DNA of 64,000 nucleotides from DASPMP01 sp035758925 (GTDB lineage Bacteria; Gemmatimonadota; Gemmatimonadetes; Gemmatimonadales; Gemmatimonadaceae). Made by a program: the position numbers and the translations under genes. This document shows, one piece after another, positions 56,718-64,000 of the stretch (positions within the stretch are counted from its first letter, which is position 1; each line of letters starts with the position of its first letter). The notes under the pieces were generated by a model. The model was given only the letters and a program-made list of their open reading frames with translations. It was not told where the DNA came from and made no database searches. Location: positions 1-64,000 of the forward strand of contig DASTVV010000225.1 in assembly GCA_035758925.1 (NCBI GenBank), written 5' to 3'.

Positions 56718-58084
56718 GGCGTTTCTCTCTCCTCTTCGGCCTTTCGCCGCTTCAGGTCTTCCCACCATGCCAGGCGCTTGGCGATCTCCTTCTCGAAGCC
56801 ATAGGGGCCCGGCTGATAGAACGTGCGACCCCGCAGTCGGTCCGGCAGGTACTCCTGCGGGATATATGCCTCGGGAACATCATGTGCGTACTGATACCCC
56901 ACGTTGTAGCCCAGTTCCTTCATCAGCTTGGTGGGTGCGTTCCTGATATGCATCGGGACACCCTCGGCTGGCGTCTCCCCCGCCGCCTTCATCGCCGCGC
57001 TCAACGCCATCATCGCGCTGTTCGACTTCGGCGCCGTCGCCAGGTAGACGATCATCTGCGCGAGCGGCAGATAGCCCTCCGGTGCACCGAGCATGTGATA
57101 CGCGTCACGCGCAGCCACCGCGAGCTTCAGCGCCTCGGGATCCGCCAGACCGATGTCTTCCGCGGCCATCGCGAGCGCACGACGGAACAGGATCATCGGA
57201 TCACCGCCGCCGACGACGAAGCGCGCCATCCAGTACAACGCGCCCTGGGGATCGCTGCCACGAAGGCTCTTGTGAAACGCGCTGAGCATGTTGTACGTCT
57301 CTTCGCCGCCCTTGTCGAAGCGCGCGAAGCGAAGCTGAAGCGCCTCGCGCGCGACACGCGCGTCGACGACGCCTCCTGCCCCGACGTGGGCTGCCGCAGC
57401 TTCCAGGGCCGTCAGTGCACGGCGCGCGTCGCCGTCGGCCTCCTCGGCGATGAGATCCAGGGCGGCCGTCTCGACCTGGAGATGCACGTCACCCAGCCCG
57501 CGTTCGGGCTCGACGATCGCGCGTTCCAAAAGGGCGCGAATGTCTCCCGGGGACAATGGCTGGAGCACGAAGACGCGAACGCGGGACAGGAGCGCGCCGT
57601 TGATCTCGAACGACGGATTCTCCGTGGTCGCGCCGACCAGCGTGATGGTCCCGGCCTCGACATGCGGCAGAAAGGCGTCCTGCTGCGCCTTATTGAGGCG
57701 ATGAATCTCGTCTGCGAAGAGAATTGTGCCCCGCCCCAGTCCGAGGCGCCGCTGGGCCTCGGAGACGATTTCCCGAATGCGCGGAACGCCCTCCGTCACG
57801 GACGAGAACGGAACGAACTCGCGGTCCGTGTACGACGCGATCAGACGACCCAGCGTGGTCTTCCCCGTGCCGGGTGGACCCCAGAGGATGATGGAGCCGA
57901 TGGATCCCTGTTCGATCGCATCGCGCAGCGGCTTGCCGCGAGCCAGCAGATGCTCCTGTCCGACGAATTCCTCCAGCTTCGCGGGGCGCATGCGCGAAGC
58001 CAGCGGCTGCGATCGATCAGCCACTTCCTGAAAGAGCGTTGGTTCGTCCGACGGCCGTCTTGGAGCCACGTGCATCACCCTCAC
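56714..58084 (-). CDS. rarA: Replication-associated recombination protein RarA (MgsA)
   Basis: AAA+ ATPase of 456 residues related to clamp-loader and RuvB ATPases, acting at stalled replication forks. Typical start PLASRMRPAKLEEFVGQEHL, Walker A WGPPGTGKTT, Walker B FADEIHRLN, sensor 1 VGATTENPSFE and the C-terminal tetramerisation domain (EDIGLADPEALKLAVAA; GVPMHIRNAPTKLMKELGY; GYQYAHD). The GTG at 58084 overlaps the ZIP gene stop as GTGA; an ATG at 58075 is an alternative. Confidence 0.95.
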   Translation of the reverse strand: MRVMHVAPRRPSDEPTLFQEVADRSQPLASRMRPAKLEEFVGQEHLLARGKPLRDAIEQGSIGSIILWGPPGTGKTTLGRLIASYTDREFVPFSSVTEGVPRIREIVSEAQRRLGLGRGTILFADEIHRLNKAQQDAFLPHVEAGTITLVGATTENPSFEINGALLSRVRVFVLQPLSPGDIRALLERAIVEPERGLGDVHLQVETAALDLIAEEADGDARRALTALEAAAAHVGAGGVVDARVAREALQLRFARFDKGGEETYNMLSAFHKSLRGSDPQGALYWMARFVVGGGDPMILFRRALAMAAEDIGLADPEALKLAVAARDAYHMLGAPEGYLPLAQMIVYLATAPKSNSAMMALSAAMKAAGETPAEGVPMHIRNAPTKLMKELGYNVGYQYAHDVPEAYIPQEYLPDRLRGRTFYQPGPYGFEKEIAKRLAWWEDLKRRKAEEERETP

Positions 58085-58791
58085 AGCAGCGCGCGTGTTG
58101 CGAAATATGCCGCACTACCGGCGAGGAGGGTGAACGGGGTCTCCCATCCACCGCGGGCCTGAAGCTCGGGCACCAGGTTGGACGCGCCCACGTAGATCGT
58201 CACGCCGGCGGAGATCGCCAACCCGTAGCCCTGCAGCGCCACGAAGTGATCCGTGAGCATGACGCCCATTATGGTAGCGATGCCCAGCGCCGCGGCGGCG
58301 GCGATCGCCTGCGTGCGGTTCGCGCCCGCCGCCAGGAACATGCTGGAGATCGCAAGGCCTTCGGGGAACTTGTGCAGCAGCACGCCCACGAACACCAGCG
58401 TGCCCACGGTGCCGTTCACGAGCAACCCGCTGGCGACAGCCACGCCGTCCACGAACGTGTGGAGCAGTAGTCCGAGCAGGGCGGACGTGCTCACTGCGCG
58501 GCTGACGCTGTGCGTCTCCTCGCCGAAATGGAAATGGCGACCGAATGTGTGCTGGGTGAGGTGGACGAGGAGGTACGCGATCAACGCGGCCACTGCAGCC
58601 GCCGAACCGTTCCGCGCCAATGCCTGCGGAAACAGATCCACGAAGGCGACGGAGAGGAGGAACCCGGCCGCGAAGGACAGCATCCGGTCGAGAGCGCGCA
58701 CGCTCCAGCGCCGGCCGGACGTGATCGCCACGGCCCCGACCACGTTTGCCAACGCCGCCGACAGGCCGTACGCCGCCTCGACCGTGCTCAC
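58081..58791 (-). CDS. ZIP family metal transporter
   Basis: A 236-residue membrane protein with about eight hydrophobic segments. Metal-binding elements typical of ZIP carriers are LLHTFVDGVAVASG and LLHKFPEGLAISS, and a His-rich loop FGRHFHFGEETH lies between helices 3 and 4. It probably imports zinc or another divalent metal. It overlaps the next gene upstream by 4 bases. Confidence 0.9.
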   Translation of the reverse strand: MSTVEAAYGLSAALANVVGAVAITSGRRWSVRALDRMLSFAAGFLLSVAFVDLFPQALARNGSAAAVAALIAYLLVHLTQHTFGRHFHFGEETHSVSRAVSTSALLGLLLHTFVDGVAVASGLLVNGTVGTLVFVGVLLHKFPEGLAISSMFLAAGANRTQAIAAAAALGIATIMGVMLTDHFVALQGYGLAISAGVTIYVGASNLVPELQARGGWETPFTLLAGSAAYFATRALL

Positions 58792-59315
58792 GCGCGCTTG
58801 AGACCGAGACGCTCCACTGCAGTTTGAATCGCGTTCACCAGGTCAGCCGCCGCCGGGAACTGCGCGCGGCGCTGCTTCCAGCTCTTGGTGTGCATGCTCT
58901 GGCGTTCCTCGAGACCCTTCCCCTCGAGGAGATAGTACCACCGGTCCGTTCGCGCGTAGATGAAAAGCTCCAGGTAGGGATCAAGCGCAAGCTGGTCGGC
59001 CGACGTGTACACTGACAGCTCGACACCGCCGTACCGAGCGAGGAGCACCTTGAGCCGCGCAACCTGTTCGCGCACGTCGTCGAGCGGAAGCGCCTCACCC
59101 TTCCACGTGCGACCGGACCGTCGGTCCTCCAGAGTCACATCCACCGCGGGCGGCAGGTGCTCCGACAGGGAGTGAAAGAGATCGACTACCCGTTCGGAAT
59201 TCGCGGCGACGTGCGCCGAGTACAGGCCGTCCGCCTGGCTGAAGGTGAATCCGTCAGCGCTTGAGCGAAACCGCTGCCATACCGAAGCTTCAGCCTGTTT
59301 ACCTCGAAATAACAT
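58788..59315 (-). CDS. Conserved-looking hypothetical protein
   Basis: A 175-residue soluble protein not recognised. It has a patterned N-terminus (FTFSQADGLYSAHVAAN), the stretch VVDLFHSLSEHLPPAVDVTL and a beta-rich region GVELSVYTSADQLALDPYLELFIYARTDRWYYLLEG (in parts), then a basic end. The ATG at 59315 is preferred; the frame is open upstream into cca. There is no signal peptide or membrane segment. Neighbours (ZIP carrier, cca) do not suggest a function. Confidence 0.72.
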   Translation of the reverse strand: MLFRGKQAEASVWQRFRSSADGFTFSQADGLYSAHVAANSERVVDLFHSLSEHLPPAVDVTLEDRRSGRTWKGEALPLDDVREQVARLKVLLARYGGVELSVYTSADQLALDPYLELFIYARTDRWYYLLEGKGLEERQSMHTKSWKQRRAQFPAAADLVNAIQTAVERLGLKRA

Positions 59316-59343
59316 TAATTGATCCCCGGCCCATGATCGGTCC

Positions 59344-60672
59344 TCACTTTCCACCCGAGTGCAGCCGGCGTGCCTCGTCGAGCAATCGTTCCCGGGTATT
59401 GAGACCTGGGTCACCAAGAACCAGATCCAGCAGCGCCGCGAGAATTCTACCGAGCTCCGGCCCGGGTGCGATCCCCAGCTGGCGCAGGTCGTCTCCATCG
59501 ACGGCCAAATCACGAAGGTCCACCGGCTCGCGAAGCGCGGCTCGCAGCGCCCGGCGATACAGAGAGTGCACAGCCCGGGCCGTTGGGGCCGGTTCAGTCA
59601 ACCGGCGTTCATCGCGTCGCGCGGACCAGCGTGCCGACGCGAAGCGGAAAAAGGCGGCAAGGTGCAGTCGCCCGACAGCGGCGATCCACCGGCGGAGCGT
59701 CTCGTCGCCGGGCTCGCCGCGCGGCAGCGCCTCGGACATGGACGCGCCGACGGTGTGCCATCGGTCGACCAACCCCGCGATCCACTGCGATTCCTGTTTC
59801 GAGAACCGCAGCCGAGTCGCCGCTTCGAGCGCTTTCGCGGACGTCGTGTCGCTGAAGAGGAGGGCTACGCGGCCGAGACGGCGGCCCGGCTTCCGCCCTG
59901 TGCCAGGCTGCGCGGCGCAATCCAGCGCGTGCAACGCCTCGTCGCTGATCCCCGCCACTTCTGGCAAGAGAACCTGCAGCGCTCCCGCTTCACGCCACAG
60001 GCCGAATGCCCGCGATGGCGCAGCCACCTGGTCCATCGTCTTCACGATTTCCTGCTGGACCCGCTCCGCCGACAGGCGCGTCAGGTTTGGCGCACTGTCA
60101 CGCACGGCATCCCAGGTGGGCGCGTCGATCGAGAAGTCGAGGCGCCCCGCGAAACGAATCGCGCGAAGCGCTCGCAGCCGGTCCTCGCGCATTCTAAGGA
60201 CCGGATCACCCACCGCGCGAATGACACGTGCCTCGAGGTCAGCCTGGCCGCCAAATGGATCGTGCAGCGCGCGACGACTCGGGGAATACGCCATTGCGTT
60301 GACCGTGAAATCGCGGCGCGACAGATCCTCGTCGAGCGACGCGCCGAACTCCACCTCCGCGTGACGCCCATCTGTCTTCACATCGCGCCGAAACGTGGTG
60401 ACCTCGTGCGCGGCCTTGTACTCATCGAGCACCTTCACGGTCCCGAACTCGATGCCGACCGGGATGGTGCGCTTGCGTCCAAAGATCGAACGCACCTGGT
60501 CGGGCGTCGCGTTGGTCGCCAGGTCCCAGTCCAGGTGGGGATGCCCAAGCAGCGCGTCACGCACGGCACCGCCCACGCACCATGCCTCGAAACCCGCGGC
60601 CTCCAGATCGCGAGTGATCTGGAGGACGGTCGCCGGCGGCCGCAGCAGGGCGGGCTGTCGCGAGGCGGACAC
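59344..60672 (-). CDS. cca: CCA tRNA nucleotidyltransferase
   Basis: Adds or repairs the 3' CCA of tRNAs, which both tRNA genes in this window need. The 442-residue class II enzyme has the active-site block CVGGAVRDALLG and LDWDLATNATPDQ, RRDFTVNAMAYSP, and RMREDRLRALRAIRFAGRL (ED/RR-type motif), then a helical tRNA-binding part. An A-adding or CC-adding specialisation cannot be excluded by eye. Confidence 0.92.
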   Translation of the reverse strand: MSASRQPALLRPPATVLQITRDLEAAGFEAWCVGGAVRDALLGHPHLDWDLATNATPDQVRSIFGRKRTIPVGIEFGTVKVLDEYKAAHEVTTFRRDVKTDGRHAEVEFGASLDEDLSRRDFTVNAMAYSPSRRALHDPFGGQADLEARVIRAVGDPVLRMREDRLRALRAIRFAGRLDFSIDAPTWDAVRDSAPNLTRLSAERVQQEIVKTMDQVAAPSRAFGLWREAGALQVLLPEVAGISDEALHALDCAAQPGTGRKPGRRLGRVALLFSDTTSAKALEAATRLRFSKQESQWIAGLVDRWHTVGASMSEALPRGEPGDETLRRWIAAVGRLHLAAFFRFASARWSARRDERRLTEPAPTARAVHSLYRRALRAALREPVDLRDLAVDGDDLRQLGIAPGPELGRILAALLDLVLGDPGLNTRERLLDEARRLHSGGK

Positions 60673-60715
60673 TCGATACGCGTGCGCTATACGCCTACGG
60701 CCGCGAGATCCCGGT

Positions 60716-61471
60716 TCATCCGACCAGGACGCTGCCGCCGTTCACATTGAGTATCTCGCCCGTGATGTGGCGCGCCAGGGTCGAGCACAGGAACACGATC
60801 GGCCCGGCGATGTCGCGCGGGTCAGCGACACGGCCAAGCGGGATTCCCGCCGAGATCTTCGCGCGTCCGCCACTGGCATAAGGAAGCGCGGCCATCTCGG
60901 TGTCGACCCACCCCGGAGCCACGCAATTCACCGTGATGTCGCGACGCGCCATCTCGACGCACAGCGATTTCACGAACGAGATCATCGCCCCTTTGGAAGC
61001 GGCATAGTCGGCGTGATAGGCCTCACCGCGCTGTCCGGCCGTGCTGGCGACCAGGACGATCCGGCCACGATCGTTGATCACTCGAGCCGCGGCCCGGGTG
61101 GTGAAGAAGACCGAGTCGAGATTCTCACGCAGCGTCCGGTGCCACTGGTCGTCCGACATCTCCGTGAGCGAGACGTCGTTGGGCACCCAGATGCCCGAAT
61201 TGCCAACGAAGAAGTCGATGCCGTTCAGCTGCTTCACGGCCGCGCCAATCAGCTGCTCGGCACCCTCGCGGTCACCGATGTCCGCCGCGATGGCGGTGGC
61301 GTTGACGCCCAGCGCGCGAGCGCGCTGGACCACCGTGTTCGCTTCGGCGGCGCGCGAACGGTAGCCGATGGCTACGTCCACGCCCCACTCGGCGAACAGC
61401 AGCGCCGTGGCCGCACCAATGCCACGCGAGCCGCCGGTGACCAGCGCCTTCATGCCGGCCAACTCCTTCAT
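60716..61471 (-). CDS. Short-chain dehydrogenase/reductase (FabG-like)
   Basis: NAD(P)H-dependent reductase of 251 residues. Cofactor motif VTGGSRGIGAATAL, NSGIW (the usual NNAG-type position), catalytic YAASKGAMISF, PGWVDTEM and a C-terminal GEILNVNGGSVLVG. The closest role is 3-oxoacyl-ACP reduction, but the family is broad. Overlaps gmhA by 4 bases and is 43 bases from cca. Confidence 0.88.
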   Translation of the reverse strand: MKELAGMKALVTGGSRGIGAATALLFAEWGVDVAIGYRSRAAEANTVVQRARALGVNATAIAADIGDREGAEQLIGAAVKQLNGIDFFVGNSGIWVPNDVSLTEMSDDQWHRTLRENLDSVFFTTRAAARVINDRGRIVLVASTAGQRGEAYHADYAASKGAMISFVKSLCVEMARRDITVNCVAPGWVDTEMAALPYASGGRAKISAGIPLGRVADPRDIAGPIVFLCSTLARHITGEILNVNGGSVLVG

Positions 61472-62031
61472 AGCTCACGCTCCACGAGCTCGCAGATGAT
61501 GTGCTGAATGCAGAGGTGAAGCTCCTGGGCGCGATCGGTTCGATCGGTGGGGATGACAACGGTATGCGTCGCGAGCTCGGCGATCTGCCCTCCCCCGCGT
61601 GCGCTGAGCGCCAGCACGGGCACGCCCTTCCTTTCAGCTGCTTGCGCCGCGCGAATGAGATTCGGCGAGTTGCCGCTCGTGGAGTGGATCACCAGAAGGT
61701 CGCCCGGTTTCGTCAGCGCCTCGACCTGCCGGGCGAACACCTCGTCGAATCCGAGATCATTGCCGGCGGCGGTCAACAGCGACGAGTCGGTGGTGAGCGC
61801 GACGGCAGGATATGCCCGGCGAGTGCGCCTGTAGCGTACGACGTATTCGGTGGCGATGTGCTGCGCATCGGCGGCACTGCCGCCATTTCCGCAGAAGAAG
61901 AGCGTTCCGCCACCACGAACGGTGGCCCGCACCATTTCGAGCGCGCGGTCGAGCGCCGGTCCGAGCTGCTCGCTCGTGCGCTTTGCCGTTTCGGCAAGAT
62001 CGTTGAGCGCCGCGGAAAACGATTCAGACAC
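61468..62031 (-). CDS. gmhA: Phosphoheptose isomerase
   Basis: Converts sedoheptulose-7-phosphate to D-glycero-D-manno-heptose-7-phosphate, the first step of LPS heptose synthesis. The 187-residue SIS-domain protein has FFCGNGGSAADAQHIATEYV, VHSTSGNSPN (written VIHSTSGNS in the frame) and LCIQHIICELVE with the catalytic His. The GTG at 62031 overlaps the upstream small gene by 8 bases. It works with the heptose kinase at 42269-43312. Confidence 0.93.
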   Translation of the reverse strand: MSESFSAALNDLAETAKRTSEQLGPALDRALEMVRATVRGGGTLFFCGNGGSAADAQHIATEYVVRYRRTRRAYPAVALTTDSSLLTAAGNDLGFDEVFARQVEALTKPGDLLVIHSTSGNSPNLIRAAQAAERKGVPVLALSARGGGQIAELATHTVVIPTDRTDRAQELHLCIQHIICELVEREL

Positions 62032-62362
62032 GTTGGTCGAGGGTATGGCCGAGTGTGACGGCCCCGCGCCGGGCGAGATCCGCCAGCCTGACCTTGCCGG
62101 TTCCGGTCGCACGCGGCTGACTGGCGTGTTCGTACGCAAACGTCGTGAGGGCGTCGATGGTGAGGAGGTCGAGCGCGTGGCGGCGATCGAACCGGCCCTC
62201 GCTGACGAGGGTTTCGAGCGACCGCGCCGCCGCAGCGAGGCAAAGTTCTCCCGCGCGCGAGTCGGGCGCGCTGGCATCGTCTCCGAGCGCTTCCAGAATT
62301 CGCTGGGTCAGCTCGGGCAGGGTCGTCGGTGTTCGGCTGACAATCCAGTCGCGGACGGTCAC
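62024..62362 (-). CDS. Small uncharacterised helical protein
   Basis: A 112-residue protein predicted mostly helical, not recognised. It includes TLPELTQRILEALGDDAS, LCLAAAARSLETLVSEGRF and DRRHALDLLTIDALTTFAYEHA. The overlapping junction with gmhA (8 bases) and the 35-base distance from alaS suggest a real gene in the same chain. No signal peptide. Confidence 0.7.
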   Translation of the reverse strand: MTVRDWIVSRTPTTLPELTQRILEALGDDASAPDSRAGELCLAAAARSLETLVSEGRFDRRHALDLLTIDALTTFAYEHASQPRATGTGKVRLADLARRGAVTLGHTLDQRV

Positions 62363-62397
62363 GCGAGATCTGGGCGAAGTGAAGGGTGTGGCACTCG

Positions 62398-64000
62398 CTA
62401 GCGCTTGAGGTGTGGACGCACGATGGCCAGCGCACCCCGAATGGCGTCGTCGAGCTTTTCGGAGTCCGGCAGTCCAGCCTGGGCCATGTGGGGCTTCCCA
62501 CCGCCACGGCCTCCGGCAGCCGCGGCGATCTCGCGCACGAGCGTGTCGGCGCGGACGCCGCGATCGCGCAGGTCATCGGTGACGACCACCAGCAAGGTCG
62601 TCTTACCGTCGGCAAACACGGTCCCCAGGACGCCGATGCCGGACGAGAGCTGATCGCGCAGCGAGTCGCCGAGTGCCTGCAGTTCCTTGAGATCACCGGC
62701 GTTCACGCGCTTGCTGACGAGGCGAGCACCGTTGCCGTCGAGGGTCTCCGCCTCCGAGAGCCACTGCTTCAGCTGGTCTCCGCCGCCGCGCATTGCTTCA
62801 TCGACGCGCCGCTCGAGGGCGCGGCGCTCTTCGAGCAGGCCCATCACGCGCCGCTCGACGCCATCCTCCGGCGTCTTGAGCAACTCGCCCACGCGCGACA
62901 GGGCCCGTTCGCGGTCCCGCATGAGCGTGAACGCACCCGGGCCGGTGGCCGCTTCGATGCGCCGGACGCCAGACGCGACTCCCGTCTCGGCCAGGATGCG
63001 GAAGAGACCGATCTCCGCTGTGTTTCGGACGTGTGTACCGCCGCACAGCTCCATCGAAAACCCCGGTACGGTCACCACGCGAACCACGTCGCCGTATTTC
63101 TCGCCGAACAACGCCATGGCTCCCGCCGCTCGCGCTTCCGCGAACGGCATCTCACGGAACGTGACCGGCAACGCGCGCCAGATCTCGTCGTTCACCAGGC
63201 GTTCGATCTCCTCCAGGCGATCCGATTTCACGGGGCCGTGGTGCGTGAAATCGAATCTGAGCCGATCGGGCGCCACCAGCGACCCCGCCTGGTGTACGGC
63301 GTCACTCAGGACTTGGCGCAGCGCGGCATGCAGCAGGTGGGTAGCCGTATGATTGCGCTCGGTGTCGCGCCGTTGGCGGCTGGGGACGCGCGCCATGACC
63401 CGACCGAACGCGAACGTTCCGGTGAGCTTGCCGACAGCGGCGGACCGGCCTTCCACCTTGCGCACATCGTCGACCTCGACGCGCCAGCCGTCGCCAACAA
63501 TCTCTCCGTGATCGGACACCTGTCCGCCGGACTCCGCGTAGAACGGCGTCTCGCGCAGCAGAAGGGCGACGCGATTCCCATCCAGGCGGCGAATCGCCGC
63601 CACCTGCGTCTCGATCTCGACGGTGTCGTAGCCGACAAAGGCCACCTCGCCCGTCTTACCGCCCTTGGCGAGCTCCCATTGGGACAGGTCGCCAAGAGCG
63701 TCCGCCTCCACTCCCACTTTTTTCGCGCGCCGTTCTTCCTGGGAGCGTCGCCGCTGGGTATCCAATGCAGCCTCGAAGCCGGCAATGTCCACCACGTAGC
63801 CGCGCTCGCGCGCCATGAGCTCGGTGAGATCGATCGGAAACCCGAAGGTGTCGTACAGGCGGAAGGCATCTTCGCCGCTGATGGTACCGTGCAGGTCCGG
63901 GCTGCCGTCCGCCGTTTGGGCCGGCGCCACCTGATCGAATCGGGCGAGGCCGCCTTCGATGGTGGCAAGAAAGCTCTTTTCTTCGGCCAGCGTGGTGACC
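62398..64000 (-). CDS. alaS: Alanine-tRNA ligase (partial, N-terminus off the right edge)
   Basis: About 534 C-terminal residues are present of the usual 870-900. The first visible part, LAEEKSFLATIEGGLARFDQ, continues unbroken to the window edge, so the shorter ORF starting at 63930 is not the real start. Editing-domain zinc motifs are HTATHLLHAAL and CGGTHVRNTAEIG. The C-terminal coiled-coil and DHHA1-type end (GGRGGGKPHMAQAGL) are complete. Confidence 0.96.
   Translation of the reverse strand, partial: VTTLAEEKSFLATIEGGLARFDQVAPAQTADGSPDLHGTISGEDAFRLYDTFGFPIDLTELMARERGYVVDIAGFEAALDTQRRRSQEERRAKKVGVEADALGDLSQWELAKGGKTGEVAFVGYDTVEIETQVAAIRRLDGNRVALLLRETPFYAESGGQVSDHGEIVGDGWRVEVDDVRKVEGRSAAVGKLTGTFAFGRVMARVPSRQRRDTERNHTATHLLHAALRQVLSDAVHQAGSLVAPDRLRFDFTHHGPVKSDRLEEIERLVNDEIWRALPVTFREMPFAEARAAGAMALFGEKYGDVVRVVTVPGFSMELCGGTHVRNTAEIGLFRILAETGVASGVRRIEAATGPGAFTLMRDRERALSRVGELLKTPEDGVERRVMGLLEERRALERRVDEAMRGGGDQLKQWLSEAETLDGNGARLVSKRVNAGDLKELQALGDSLRDQLSSGIGVLGTVFADGKTTLLVVVTDDLRDRGVRADTLVREIAAAAGGRGGGKPHMAQAGLPDSEKLDDAIRGALAIVRPHLKR

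Noticed and set aside
1..64000. Mobile elements, CRISPR arrays, toxin-antitoxin or phage-defence genes
   Set aside because: No transposase, integrase, repeat-spacer array or typical defence domain was found; gene content and codon style look uniform.

Overview
The window is GC-rich, almost completely coding, and mostly transcribed from the minus strand. Genes are packed into long chains joined by 4-base stop/start overlaps (ATGA, GTGA, TTGA). Envelope genes point to a Gram-negative (diderm) bacterium: an MlaD/E/F lipid transporter, heptose synthesis enzymes, a Wzi-like barrel and an SLBB export protein. Together with the gene order and frequent GTG/TTG starts, this looks most like Gemmatimonadota. 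That assignment is an inference, because there is no rRNA in the window. No mobile element, CRISPR array or phage gene was seen.

Layout. 1-10380: isoprenoid, DNA-repair, folate and RNA-decay genes (dxs, ispA, xseB, xseA, folD, rny), a candidate 6S RNA, zapA, a small coiled-coil gene and pheT/pheS. 10446-11835: the infC-rpmI-rplT operon, with a promoter, a leader carrying an intrinsic terminator just before an ATC-started infC, and a strong terminator at the end. 11832-15291: a metallo-beta-lactamase-fold hydrolase, a DnaQ-like exonuclease and arginine deiminase, divergent from the redox repressor gene rex. A textbook Rex operator lies between arcA and rex. 15288-22304: rsmA, a three-gene SpoIIE/RsbW/STAS partner-switch module, pta, coaD, rsmD and recJ. 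22305-27908: rpsU-yqeY-mutS2-dnaG and a zinc-ribbon protein, behind a good promoter. 27910-35016: HIT protein, rsmE, prmA, dnaJ, hrcA, hemW, dprA and obg. 35003-43399: a carboxymuconolactone-decarboxylase-like protein, a Rhizobium-type asparaginase, a large SLBB export protein, tRNA-Val, mlaD/F/E, a heptose-phosphate kinase and a tRNA-Ile(CAU).

43402-54932 is the accessory centrepiece. It holds an envelope-glycan group (Wzi-like barrel, NodB-type deacetylase, flippase-like membrane protein, GT4 glycosyltransferase) next to what looks like a complete bacterial sphingolipid (ceramide) pathway. The pathway genes are a single 1109-residue polypeptide fusing a fatty-acyl-AMP ligase, an acyl carrier protein and a serine-palmitoyltransferase-like enzyme; a CerR-like reductase; a GNAT-fold protein resembling bacterial ceramide synthase; a PAP2-family membrane enzyme of the inositol-phosphoceramide-synthase type; and a phosphopantetheinyl transferase to activate the carrier domain. 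The fusion and the one-locus pathway are the main discovery candidates.

54929-64000: hflX (apparently started at a non-standard codon), an LEA14-like lipoprotein, rarA, a ZIP transporter, two uncharacterised proteins, cca, a FabG-like reductase, gmhA and the 3' part of alaS. Both tRNA genes lack an encoded CCA end, in keeping with the cca gene in the window.
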